The position numbers were made by a program, and so were the translations under genes. Below are positions 6,229 to 13,822 of a stretch of DNA of 18,083 bases, piece by piece (the stretch's first letter is position 1; the number at the start of each line of letters is the position of its first letter). Origin of the DNA: JBKHBQ01 sp046542305 (lineage in GTDB: Bacteria > Bacteroidota > Bacteroidia > Bacteroidales > 4484-276); contig JBKHBQ010000053.1 of assembly GCA_046542305.1 (NCBI GenBank), positions 1 to 18,083 of the forward strand, read 5' to 3'. The notes under the pieces are model-generated. The model did not search any database and was not told the origin of the DNA. It saw only the letters and a list, made by a program, of their open reading frames with translations.

Positions 6229-8916
6229 ATGAAAAAGATCACTTTCTTTTTGATGATTGTATGTTGTTGCTATCTGCAACCGTCTTTTGCACAATTCGAA
6301 ATCGTAAGTTCCGATGAATACGGAAGAATTTTCAACATGATTTACGATGATGATGTTGAAAACCGGGTATATGCCCTCACCATGACCAACCACATCCTTC
6401 AATCGGATGATAACGGAGAAACCTGGCATATTCTCTATTCACATCCCGGAAGTATTACCGGACTGAAATTAATGCCCGAAAACAATGCTTTGACATTCTG
6501 GTCAACCAGATCAATTTGGGCTAATTACGGTGTTTTTATCCTCGACCTGGAAAGCCTTGCAATAACCAAGGAATATTATTTACCCGGCCAGAACGCTGAC
6601 AATGAATGGATATCATCCTACTGCATCTGGGAACAGGACACAGATGTAGCTCTGGTACTCCAGGAGTATAAAATCGGCCTGGCCTCTTTTTCTAAAGTTC
6701 AGTACACCACCAACGGAGGAGCCGACTGGACAGAAGTTTATTATTCTGAGGATAATTATACAGTAACCCCTAATCAGGTGGCAATTCACCCCAATGACAG
6801 TCAAACATTATACATCACGCTCGGACATGGAAAGGGAGAAATAGATGGAGGGCTTTTTTATTCGATTGATGGAGGGCAGACCTGGAAAGTAAAACTCGAA
6901 GGTATCATACTGGATCCCATCGCGTTTAATCCTGAAAATCCGGACGAAATATACGTAGGTACAGGGATCAGATTCGAATTGCATCCTCAAAATCTGTATC
7001 GTTCCACCAATGCAGGTGATAGCTGGGATATTGTTCCGATTTCCTGGACAAATTATACGCTAGACAACATTACACACATTGCCTTTAATCCTGTCAATTC
7101 ATCGAATATCATTATTCTGGAAGAAAATGAAGTTGTTATTTCGGAAGATCATGGAGAAACATGGACAAATTATGTGTATGAAAATGCTGCGGATAGCATC
7201 TATAATTACTACTATGGTTCAAAGGTTTCATTTAATCCGTTTAATGAAAATGAAGTATTTGTAAGTTGCCCGTACTATCCGCTTTTTTCTGCAGATAAAG
7301 GGGTATCGTTCAACCGGATTCGAACACCCTATACTTCAGCAACAGGCCAGGTAGAAATATTTGAAAATGACGAGGAAAAGCATTTATTCTATGGAATTTA
7401 CAACGGTTACATACACAAAAATATGATAACAGGAGAAGAAAATGCGCACGGATTCGTACCACTTAATATTTCCGTTACCATTAATGCGGATCCGGTTTTC
7501 CAGATAGACAAAAACATTCCCGGTAGGATATTTACCTTCGAGGCAAGTTTTATGGATTATGCTTTATATGTCAGTGATGATTTCGGTGAAAACAAGCACC
7601 AACTGGTATCTTTCTTCAGCACCACATTTAATTGCCTTGCCACGACGCCATCTATTGCCAATACTGTCTGGTTGTCAGTTACGAATACTTCGGGCGATCT
7701 GGAATTGCACAAAATTAATTTCAACGACCTGAACAATGTAATTTCCGCTCCTTTGAATGTTCCGGGAGGTGAAAGAATGATCGAGATATGCATTGACCCG
7801 GAAAACCCTGAACATATAGTAACCGCATCAGAAACCGGAGTTTATTACACAACCGACGGCGCAGAAAACTGGAAAGTTACCACGCAAGGATTAACCGGAG
7901 TCGGCCAGGTTTTCGGTCTCACACAAAACCCACTCAACACACAGCAATATACCATTGCGACTGATGCCGGTATTTTCACCTCGACCGACGGTGGTTTTAC
8001 CTGGAGCATCCTCACCGATTCATTTGCCCATTACGTTCAGCATTCAAACGAGGTGGACGGACATATCCTTGCTGCCGTTTACCCATGCCAGGAATCCAAA
8101 TACATGCTTCATTACTCCAGTGATGGCGGAAATTCATGGAAAACCATCAATAACGATGAATTAAAAGGTGTGATCGCCTACACTACCTTCACCGATTTTA
8201 GACAGGAAAGTGCTGATATCTACATAAATTCAGTCGATTTGGGCTTGATCAGGTACACTATTGAATTCGCCGGAGCAGAGCCGTGGTCGTACAATGTCAC
8301 CGATCAGTCACATACGATTGATATCACGGATTCTGTTGATCCCAGTATTTTTGGTGATCAACTGGAGGAAGGCGACTGGGTTGGTGTATTCTATACCGAC
8401 GCCAACGGAATTGAACAGTGCGGTGGCGCGGCTGAAATCAATGCAAACGGAGCAGCAGTTGTTATGTCTTATGGTGATGACCCTGATACTCCTGCTGTCA
8501 AGGAAGGTTTTGCTACAGGCGAGGAATTCATCTGGAGAATGTATGATGCAAGTGAAGACAAGGAATATGATGCAGAAGCCACCTATGATATGCTAATGCC
8601 CAACCTGGGCAACTTTGCAAATGGTGGATTTTCGCGACTCAGCACCCTTGAGGCGACTGCAACCGGAATAGAACCACGGTATTCCGAAACCGCAGTTGAT
8701 ATCTGTCCCAATCCAGCCCACGATATAGTGAAGATTCACTCGAGCGAAACCATCAGACACATCATTGTATTGAACCAGGCCGGACAAACCATGATGAAAA
8801 CCGAAGCCAACTCAACACATGTTCAACTAAATATTTCGAACCTCCCCGATGGCATATTCTTCGTTAGAATACTAACCAATCGTGGCGTGTCTCAGCAAAA
8901 GCTTGTGATTAAATAA
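6229..8916 (+). CDS. T9SS-exported Asp-box propeller protein, 895 residues
   Basis: An exported protein with a signal peptide (about 1-21, ending SFAQ). The body (about 22-680) carries some nine scattered Asp-box motifs, e.g. QSDDNGETW, YSIDGGQTW, ISEDHGETW, YYTTDGAENW, TSTDGGFTW and YSSDGGNSW. This is the pattern of sortilin/VPS10-like or exo-sialidase-like multi-blade propellers. A separate beta-rich domain follows (about 683-812, with HTIDI, GDWVGVFY, CGG, GDDPDTP and GEEFIWRMYD). I recognise it as recurrent in T9SS cargo but cannot name it. The end (about 823-895, CPNPAHD... to QQKLVIK) is a type A sorting domain, nearly the same as that of the 815-residue protein although the bodies differ. 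Likely surface-bound or released; ligand unknown. Monocistronic, with its own terminator and a distant operator module. Confidence 0.92.
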   Translation: MKKITFFLMIVCCCYLQPSFAQFEIVSSDEYGRIFNMIYDDDVENRVYALTMTNHILQSDDNGETWHILYSHPGSITGLKLMPENNALTFWSTRSIWANYGVFILDLESLAITKEYYLPGQNADNEWISSYCIWEQDTDVALVLQEYKIGLASFSKVQYTTNGGADWTEVYYSEDNYTVTPNQVAIHPNDSQTLYITLGHGKGEIDGGLFYSIDGGQTWKVKLEGIILDPIAFNPENPDEIYVGTGIRFELHPQNLYRSTNAGDSWDIVPISWTNYTLDNITHIAFNPVNSSNIIILEENEVVISEDHGETWTNYVYENAADSIYNYYYGSKVSFNPFNENEVFVSCPYYPLFSADKGVSFNRIRTPYTSATGQVEIFENDEEKHLFYGIYNGYIHKNMITGEENAHGFVPLNISVTINADPVFQIDKNIPGRIFTFEASFMDYALYVSDDFGENKHQLVSFFSTTFNCLATTPSIANTVWLSVTNTSGDLELHKINFNDLNNVISAPLNVPGGERMIEICIDPENPEHIVTASETGVYYTTDGAENWKVTTQGLTGVGQVFGLTQNPLNTQQYTIATDAGIFTSTDGGFTWSILTDSFAHYVQHSNEVDGHILAAVYPCQESKYMLHYSSDGGNSWKTINNDELKGVIAYTTFTDFRQESADIYINSVDLGLIRYTIEFAGAEPWSYNVTDQSHTIDITDSVDPSIFGDQLEEGDWVGVFYTDANGIEQCGGAAEINANGAAVVMSYGDDPDTPAVKEGFATGEEFIWRMYDASEDKEYDAEATYDMLMPNLGNFANGGFSRLSTLEATATGIEPRYSETAVDICPNPAHDIVKIHSSETIRHIIVLNQAGQTMMKTEANSTHVQLNISNLPDGIFFVRILTNRGVSQQKLVIK

Positions 8917-8939
8917 GTTAGTTAAATGATCGGTTTTAT

Positions 8940-8975
8940 GAAGCTGCCTCAATCCCGGGGCAGCTTCTTTTTTTT
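8940..8975 (+). terminator. intrinsic terminator of the second propeller gene
   Basis: The stem GAAGCTGCCTC pairs with GGGGCAGCTTC (11 bp, one wobble) around a 6-base loop and is followed by eight T. The outer 8 bp are identical to the terminator at 5834, in line with shared ancestry of the cassettes. Confidence 0.9.
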
Positions 8976-9000
8976 CAACTGGATGAGGAACCCAAATCAT

Positions 9001-9079
9001 TCCGTACTGGTACGGATACATTTACCGTAATATCCGTGATTTACGGTATTGCCTGATTAGCAGTTACATGATATCTTTG
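9001..9079 (+). promoter_or_regulatory. two-operator promoter module, third copy
   Basis: Operator A (9001-9016) has arms TCCGTAC/GTACGGA around TG. Operator B (CCGT at 9034, N5, ACGG) starts 32 bp later and leads into TTG (9049-9051). After 20 bp comes TATCTTTG (9072-9079). An extra half-site, TACCGTAA at about 9023-9030, can pair as an inverted repeat with TTTACGGTA of operator B, a feature absent in the other copies. The ATG of the gene is at 9119, 40 bp downstream of the -7 box. Confidence 0.8.
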
Positions 9080-9118
9080 CCATATCAATTGAATATCGTA
9101 ACAGAAACATACACACCT

Positions 9119-10393
9119 ATGAAAAAACTTTTTACACTTACATTGTTCAGTATTATTGTGCTGCTTTTCTCCGGTGTTTCCCTGGGGCAGACCAACTGGA
9201 AAACCAAGCCATCAGGCGTAACATTCGACCTGAAGGACGTCGACTTTATCAATGAGGATGAAGGAATTGCTGTTGGCATCATGGGTACCGTGATCAAAAC
9301 CACGAACGGTGGAGAAACCTGGACGACCATCGATCTGATTTGGGATAATTTTTACAATACCGTTCAATACATCGACGAGGAAAACGTCATTATTGGCGGC
9401 GACCAGGGCATAATTCTCTATTCGTTTGATGGCGGCGAAAACTGGGATGTTGTACAGGAGAGCGGGCAGGATTACCATATATATGCCATCCACATCGATC
9501 CTGAAAGCGGCCACGGGATTGCAGGAGGCTCGGGCAATACCACGCTCTGGACCGAAGACTGGGGCTATGGCTGGCAATATGTGGAAGGTGGTTTTATGAA
9601 TAACTATAACTGTGCCTGCATGGCCGGTGAAGATTTTGGAACTGTAATCGGCAGAAACGCGATTTTTCAGCCACTGGCCGGTTATACCATGGATGGTGGC
9701 CAAACCTGGGATGGCCAGCCTTATTATCCCTACAACAATAATACTGCCTACGAATCAACCACTCAGGACTGCCATTTCTTTACCGCAAATGATGGCTTTA
9801 CTGTTGGAACAATCTGGAACGGCGACGGATTTATCACCACGGAACCCAACTGGAGCAGCCAGTACTGGAATGCTATCATTTTCCCGGGTGTTCTGTTTTT
9901 CGGGATCGATTTTGTAGACAATTCCTACGGCGTAGTAGTAGGTGGTGATTACAATGCCACCACCAATATTTTTGAAACTTACGATGGCGGCCTCAACTGG
10001 GAACCCACAGAAGTGCAGAGCAATGGAAATACCATGCTGGCCGTAAAACTGATTGGCAATACCGGATATGCTGTGGGTACCTTTGGCGAAATCCTGAAAA
10101 TGGAAACCTCCACCGGAATTTATGAAAACACATCAGCTCCCATAAAAATGTATAATTACCCAAACCCTACCAATGAACGGACTCATATTTTTTTGGAAAT
10201 GAATGAAGTCCGGCAGGTAAATATTTCACTTTTCGATATGACCGGTAAACTGGTCAAAAAAATATACAGCGGCATCATCGACGTCGGTAACCATACTTTC
10301 CCGTTGACGACTTCAGACCTCTCATCCGGAATCTATCAGTATACGGTTACCGGCGAAGATATGCTTGCCACCCGCAAACTTATCGTTGAATAA
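9119..10393 (+). CDS. T9SS-exported Asp-box propeller protein, single unit
   Basis: A 424-residue exported protein. The chosen start, MKKLFTLTLFS at 9119, gives a normal signal peptide ending near SLGQ. The longer frame from 9068 would begin upstream of the -7 box and is not credible. One 310-residue unit (about 25-335) is co-linear, without net indels, with either half of the 815-residue protein, including motifs KTTNGGETW, YSFDGGENW, YTMDGGQTW and ETYDGGLNW. The C-terminal T9SS sorting domain (about 345-424, YNYPNPTNERT... to TRKLIVE) is of a different sequence from that of the other two proteins. The regulatory-like domain of the larger paralogue is missing. Function unknown; likely a surface or released binding protein under the same control as its paralogue. 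Confidence 0.93.
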   Translation: MKKLFTLTLFSIIVLLFSGVSLGQTNWKTKPSGVTFDLKDVDFINEDEGIAVGIMGTVIKTTNGGETWTTIDLIWDNFYNTVQYIDEENVIIGGDQGIILYSFDGGENWDVVQESGQDYHIYAIHIDPESGHGIAGGSGNTTLWTEDWGYGWQYVEGGFMNNYNCACMAGEDFGTVIGRNAIFQPLAGYTMDGGQTWDGQPYYPYNNNTAYESTTQDCHFFTANDGFTVGTIWNGDGFITTEPNWSSQYWNAIIFPGVLFFGIDFVDNSYGVVVGGDYNATTNIFETYDGGLNWEPTEVQSNGNTMLAVKLIGNTGYAVGTFGEILKMETSTGIYENTSAPIKMYNYPNPTNERTHIFLEMNEVRQVNISLFDMTGKLVKKIYSGIIDVGNHTFPLTTSDLSSGIYQYTVTGEDMLATRKLIVE

Positions 10394-10443
10394 TCGTAAC
10401 TCGCGTCATAAGGTTTAAGCAGAATTAGTTGAATTTGACTGAC

Positions 10444-10476
10444 CTGCCTGCAGTAAATGTTGGCAGTTTTTTTTTT
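10444..10476 (+). terminator. intrinsic terminator of the third propeller gene
   Basis: CTGCC and GGCAG form a short stem around 13 bases, followed by ten T. The T tract overlaps the last codon positions of the convergent hydrolase gene (stop at 10475-10477). The stem is weaker than those of the other two propeller genes and unrelated in sequence. Confidence 0.7.
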
Positions 10477-11851
10477 ACGGAAAAACAATCTCGCGTTCTT
10501 CATCCGATAAAACCCAATAAACCTTACGGGGCTGCAACGTATCCGGTTTGTAAATTCCTGCCTCAGGCCACAGCACTCCGAGTGCAAATATTTCGCGCAG
10601 ATACACCGGCAGGTTGGCTGCGCCGAATAATTGGTCAGCCGCAATTTCATTGTTGCTCAAAACCGGCATCATGTTCCATCCCGGCTCAAGCACAAACGAA
10701 CGGTTCTCACCCGGAAAACCGGCATAGGAGATAGTACCTGCCGATGCAATTTTGATCAGACAGGCCTGGCCGGAATCTACTAAAAAATTGTCAGGCAGTT
10801 CTTCAGTAAAAATTGTTTCTCCGCTTTGAAAGAAGCTGAAGGAAAAAAAGGCTTCACCGAAAATTGTTATAAAATCCGGATTGATCGGCGGCGGATCAAA
10901 AGCCAGGGCATTCCAGCCTGTATCCAAAACCATTAGCCGCTCTTCAGGAATGACTTCCCATCCATTGGTCACCTCCATCCCGGGCGAATTTTGCAGTGCG
11001 CTGCTCAATACATCCCATGCCTGATAACTGCCCAACAACCGGAAATTTAGAAACGGCAAAAGCAATGAAAGCACAGCCTGTTGCTGCTCCTCCCTGCTGA
11101 TGGCCGGCGAGGGTGAACAGGAGTTTTCGCCAATGGCACAGAAAAAATTATAATCGGCAAAATAGCAATGCCCGCCACCCGAAATTTCCACCAGGATCTT
11201 TTGCCCCTGCGGCAGGTTATCGTACATCGGGATCTGATGCTGTTCCGGAGGTGTAACGCAATCGTTTCCACCCGAAAAAATCAACACCGAAACATCCACA
11301 TTCTCTGCAGCCGCAACAGCCGAAGGATTTGTTTCGGCAGAAGCAAAACCAACTACAGCAGATATATCCTCATTTCCTGAAGCCGCCAGCATTGCAGCGC
11401 CGCCTCCCATGCTGTGCCCCATTAACGCCGAGTTGGGCAGTATTCTTCCATATAATAAAGCGCTGCTGTCGTAGGTTTCGGCTTTCAGTGTTTTATTAAG
11501 AAAGGCCATATCCAGTGCAAGGTCTTCATGGCTCGGGAAAGGAATAATCGAGCTTTCGGTTTTTGGGAAGGCAAGGATATATCCGTAAGGAACGAGCGCT
11601 TCCCATAAGAAACTGTACGAATTGTAATTCATGGCAAAACCATGCCCGAATACGATGAGTGGAAACCTGCCCGCCGCCGGCTCTGTATTTGTGCCTGCAA
11701 CCTCCGACGGATAGAAAATCTCTGCAGGAATCTGTCGGTTATTTCTTTCCGGATCTGTAAAAACCCTGCTCAAATTGCCGGTTTCGTATTCCTGCGCAAA
11801 TCCCGGCACGACAATCAGGAAGAAAATAACAAAATTTTTTAACTGCTTCAT
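10475..11851 (-). CDS. secreted alpha/beta hydrolase, PAF-acetylhydrolase/chlorophyllase-like
   Basis: A 458-residue exported esterase-like enzyme. The start at 11851 (MKQLKNFVIFF) is preferred over the ATG 15 bp upstream because it gives a clean signal peptide ending GFAQ at residue 20. The catalytic core (about 40-272) has the oxyanion strand PLIVFGHGF, nucleophile S147 in GHSMGGG, D197 in SGGNDCVTP and H228 in GGGHCYF. This order matches the platelet-activating-factor acetylhydrolase/chlorophyllase-like branch, which cleaves ester bonds. Cysteines C198, C229, C238 and C245 could form disulfides. A C-terminal extension (about 275-458) has two repeats of the GWN...P type (TGWNALAF, PGWNMMPV) and PRKVYWVL, resembling the small beta domains of Bacteroidota secreted proteins. 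No T9SS sorting domain was recognised, so the protein may stay in the periplasm. Substrate unknown. Confidence 0.88.
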   Translation of the reverse strand: MKQLKNFVIFFLIVVPGFAQEYETGNLSRVFTDPERNNRQIPAEIFYPSEVAGTNTEPAAGRFPLIVFGHGFAMNYNSYSFLWEALVPYGYILAFPKTESSIIPFPSHEDLALDMAFLNKTLKAETYDSSALLYGRILPNSALMGHSMGGGAAMLAASGNEDISAVVGFASAETNPSAVAAAENVDVSVLIFSGGNDCVTPPEQHQIPMYDNLPQGQKILVEISGGGHCYFADYNFFCAIGENSCSPSPAISREEQQQAVLSLLLPFLNFRLLGSYQAWDVLSSALQNSPGMEVTNGWEVIPEERLMVLDTGWNALAFDPPPINPDFITIFGEAFFSFSFFQSGETIFTEELPDNFLVDSGQACLIKIASAGTISYAGFPGENRSFVLEPGWNMMPVLSNNEIAADQLFGAANLPVYLREIFALGVLWPEAGIYKPDTLQPRKVYWVLSDEEREIVFP

Positions 11852-11940
11852 TTTATTACAAATCAATACCTTAAATTAACATTTGACTTAAGAAAATGTT
11901 ACATCTGCAAAATCAAATGTCATATAGGGTTTATTTTATC

Positions 11941-11948
11941 TATTTTTG
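11941..11948 (+). promoter_or_regulatory. candidate -7 box for the MATE leader transcript
   Basis: TATTTTTG matches TAnnTTTG. The best -33 candidate is ATG 21 bp upstream, one mismatch from TTG. The start would be near 11955, giving a leader of about 175 bases before the small ORF and about 295 before the exporter gene. Confidence 0.45.
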
Positions 11949-11973
11949 CAGTTCAGCAATATTTACGCAAGAT

Positions 11974-12029
11974 GCGATTTACCATTCTACATATCGCCGT
12001 CAGCTAAAGGAAAACCGGAGCCTTCCTTT
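11974..12029 (+). other. two hairpins in the MATE leader
   Basis: This lies in the 397-bp gap 11852-12248. Hairpin 1: GCGAT (11974-11978) pairs with ATCGC (11993-11997). Hairpin 2: AAAGGAA (12006-12012) pairs perfectly with TTCCTTT (12023-12029) around the loop AACCGGAGCC. A terminator-like hairpin follows at 12058. Together they look like a structured leader or a small RNA of about 125 bases. I cannot match it to any riboswitch class I know. Confidence 0.4.
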
Positions 12030-12057
12030 CATATTCCGCTTTTCCTGCTACAATAAA

Positions 12058-12080
12058 CAGGGAAATTTTCCCTGCTTTTT
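12058..12080 (+). terminator. terminator-like hairpin inside the MATE leader
   Basis: CAGGGAAA and TTTCCCTG form an inverted repeat with a one-base centre (7-bp stem, 3-base loop in RNA). It is followed by C and five T. It stands between the candidate promoter at 11941 and the small ORF at 12130, so it could end a short RNA or act as an attenuator. Confidence 0.5.
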
Positions 12081-12116
12081 CAATTCAAATTTAATAATTC
12101 ATTCATTTAAAGTCTT

Positions 12117-12122
12117 AGGAGG
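12117..12122 (+). promoter_or_regulatory. strong Shine-Dalgarno sequence
   Basis: AGGAGG lies seven bases before the ATG at 12130. No other gene start in this window has such a site, which is usual for Bacteroidota, so its presence favours real translation of the small ORF. Confidence 0.5.
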
Positions 12123-12129
12123 ACAGATT

Positions 12130-12267
12130 ATGCAAACCACAATTTCAATTCGTTTCAACGTGCTCGCCGTGCTCATTGGCGCCATCACCGATCCCTTTAG
12201 GGGAACCAAAAACAAATTATTACACCGCTTACAAAAACGAAAACGAAAATGGAGCATAAGAAATTAA
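12130..12267 (+). CDS. small ORF of 45 residues upstream of and overlapping the MATE gene
   Basis: A 45-residue frame begins at an ATG with an ideal AGGAGG site and ends 19 bp inside the MATE gene in another frame. Residues 4-18 (ISIRFNVLAVLIGAI) are hydrophobic, and the C-terminal half is strongly basic (LLHRLQKRKRKW). It could be a small membrane peptide or a leader peptide whose translation affects the exporter gene. The frame is open further upstream to 11896, but that part crosses the hairpins and looks non-coding. Not recognised as a known family. Confidence 0.4.
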   Translation: MQTTISIRFNVLAVLIGAITDPFRGTKNKLLHRLQKRKRKWSIRN

Positions 12268-13679
12268 TATCGCAAAGAACTCACCACCAAAAAATCAAGT
12301 CTTTACTAAAAGACGCCTGGGAGGCGGTTTCCGGAACCGATCAGGATTTTACCACGGGCAGCCTTGGCCGTGCCATATTCCTGCTTTCCATCCCCATGGT
12401 TCTGGAGATGATCATGGAATCGGTGTTCGCCGTTGTCGACATCTGGTTCGTATCCAGGCTCGGTGCCGATGCCATTGCCACGGTCGGCATCACCGAATCA
12501 CTCATCACCATCGTTTATGCCATTGCCGTAGGATTAAGCATGGCCACGGCTGCACTTGTTGCGCGCCGCATCGGCGAAAAGAAACGAGATGCAGCCATAA
12601 ATGCAGCTTTTCAGGGAATTCTGGCGGGTTTCCTTGCATCACTTGTCATCGCTGTTCCCGGCGCTTTATATGCAAGCGAGCTGTTGGTTTTGATGGGTAT
12701 TTCCGAAACCATTGCAGCCGAAATGTCGGTATACACAGCCATTATGCTGGGCAGCAATACGGTGATCATGCTGTTGTTTGTGATCAATTCCGTGTTCAGA
12801 AGCGCCGGCGATGCAGCCATTTCCATGCGGGTATTGTGGCTGGCCAACATTGCCAACATGATCCTCGACCCGATCCTGATCTTCGGCTGGGGACCGGTAC
12901 CGGCCATGGGCATTGCGGGAGCTGCTGTAGCTACCGCCACAGGAAGGGGACTGGCTGTTGCCTATCAGCTTTATGTATTGTTTTTCGGACACGGACGCAT
13001 CCGTTTTATGATCCGTCAGCTCAAATTCGATTTGAAGGTGATGGTAAAACTTATCAGGATTTCGTTGGGCGGGATGCTGCAATCCATCATTGCCACCACA
13101 AGCTGGATTTTTATGGTAAGAATCATTGCCGAATTCGGCAGCGAGGTAGTGGCTGGCTATACCATTGCCATCCGCATCGTGATCTTTTCGCTGCTGCCGT
13201 CGTGGGGTCTCAGCAATGCTGCGGCTACATTGGTGGGGCAAAACCTGGGGGCCGAACAGCCTGCACGGGCCGAACGGTCGGTATGGACAACAGGCAAAGC
13301 AAACATGCTGTTGCTGGGCCTGATCGGCATTTTGTTTATTTCGGCACCCGAATTTTTTATCCGTCTGTTTATCGACCAGCCGTCTGTGGTGCATGTAGGG
13401 GCGCAAAGCCTGCAGATCATCAGCTTTGGATTCCTGGCGTACGGACTCGGCATGGTACTCGTGCAGTCGTTCAACGGCGCCGGCGATACCCGCACACCCA
13501 CCATGATCAACCTGGTATGTTTCTGGCTTATCGAAATTCCGCTGGCCTGGTTTTTAGCACTGAAAACGGGCCTCGATGAAAGCGGGGTGTTTTTAGCCAT
13601 TGTAATTTCCGAAACGCTGCTTACAATCCTGGCATTTGTTCTTTTCCGCAAAGGAAAATGGAAGGAAAACAGGGTATAA
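12249..13679 (+). CDS. MATE-family multidrug/cation exporter
   Basis: A 476-residue integral membrane transporter of the multidrug and toxin extrusion family, which expels organic cations or drugs in exchange for protons or sodium. About 12 hydrophobic segments are visible in two related halves. The first half starts near residue 40 (GSLGRAIFLLSIPMVLEMIMESVFAVVDIWFVSRLG) and contains GLSMATAALVARRIGEKKRDAA. The second contains LVGQNLGAEQPARAERSVW. The N-terminal 40 residues are soluble and charged, as is common in this subgroup. Length is normal. The start at 12249 fits the family's short charged N-terminus and overlaps the small ORF. A perfect terminator follows 15 bp after the stop. Exported compound unknown; control by the structured leader is possible. 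Confidence 0.93.
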   Translation: MEHKKLISQRTHHQKIKSLLKDAWEAVSGTDQDFTTGSLGRAIFLLSIPMVLEMIMESVFAVVDIWFVSRLGADAIATVGITESLITIVYAIAVGLSMATAALVARRIGEKKRDAAINAAFQGILAGFLASLVIAVPGALYASELLVLMGISETIAAEMSVYTAIMLGSNTVIMLLFVINSVFRSAGDAAISMRVLWLANIANMILDPILIFGWGPVPAMGIAGAAVATATGRGLAVAYQLYVLFFGHGRIRFMIRQLKFDLKVMVKLIRISLGGMLQSIIATTSWIFMVRIIAEFGSEVVAGYTIAIRIVIFSLLPSWGLSNAAATLVGQNLGAEQPARAERSVWTTGKANMLLLGLIGILFISAPEFFIRLFIDQPSVVHVGAQSLQIISFGFLAYGLGMVLVQSFNGAGDTRTPTMINLVCFWLIEIPLAWFLALKTGLDESGVFLAIVISETLLTILAFVLFRKGKWKENRV

Positions 13680-13694
13680 TTCAAGCAGCAACTA

Positions 13695-13732
13695 CTGCAC
13701 CGGAAATCACCAGGTTTCCGGTGCAGCCTTTT
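13695..13732 (+). terminator. intrinsic terminator of the MATE gene
   Basis: A perfect 12-bp stem (CTGCACCGGAAA with TTTCCGGTGCAG) around an 8-base loop is followed by CC and four T. The T tract is short but the stem is very stable, and it could work in both directions. Confidence 0.8.
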
Positions 13733-13822
13733 CATCGCAATGCCATTTCGGTCAGGTGCATTTAAACTGAAAGTCTTTAAATGTGTTGTTAATATAACCT
13801 TTGGGATTAAATTGTACCAAGT

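Noticed and set aside
9068..9118. Upstream ATG of the third propeller gene at 9068
   Set aside because: It lies before and within the -7 box at 9072-9079, and the resulting N-terminus would hide the signal peptide; 9119 is the sensible start.
3436..10123. Repeats as signs of a mobile element, CRISPR or insertion sequence
   Set aside because: The repeats are coding propeller units in frame. No transposase, terminal inverted repeats, target duplications or spacer structure are seen.
11896..12129. Upstream part of the open frame continuing into the 45-residue ORF
   Set aside because: It runs through the candidate promoter, the hairpins and the terminator, with non-protein-like composition. Only the part after the AGGAGG site is kept.
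12666..13579. Long frames (246 minus, 247 plus) inside the MATE gene
   Set aside because: They are out-of-frame shadows, rich in His/Gln/Arg and without the hydrophobic segments or motifs of real genes; the MATE frame explains the region.
13780..13822. TAACCTTTG as a -7 box of the MscS gene
   Set aside because: It has three bases in place of two between TA and TTTG, and no TTG sits 19-21 bp upstream, so I do not call a promoter.
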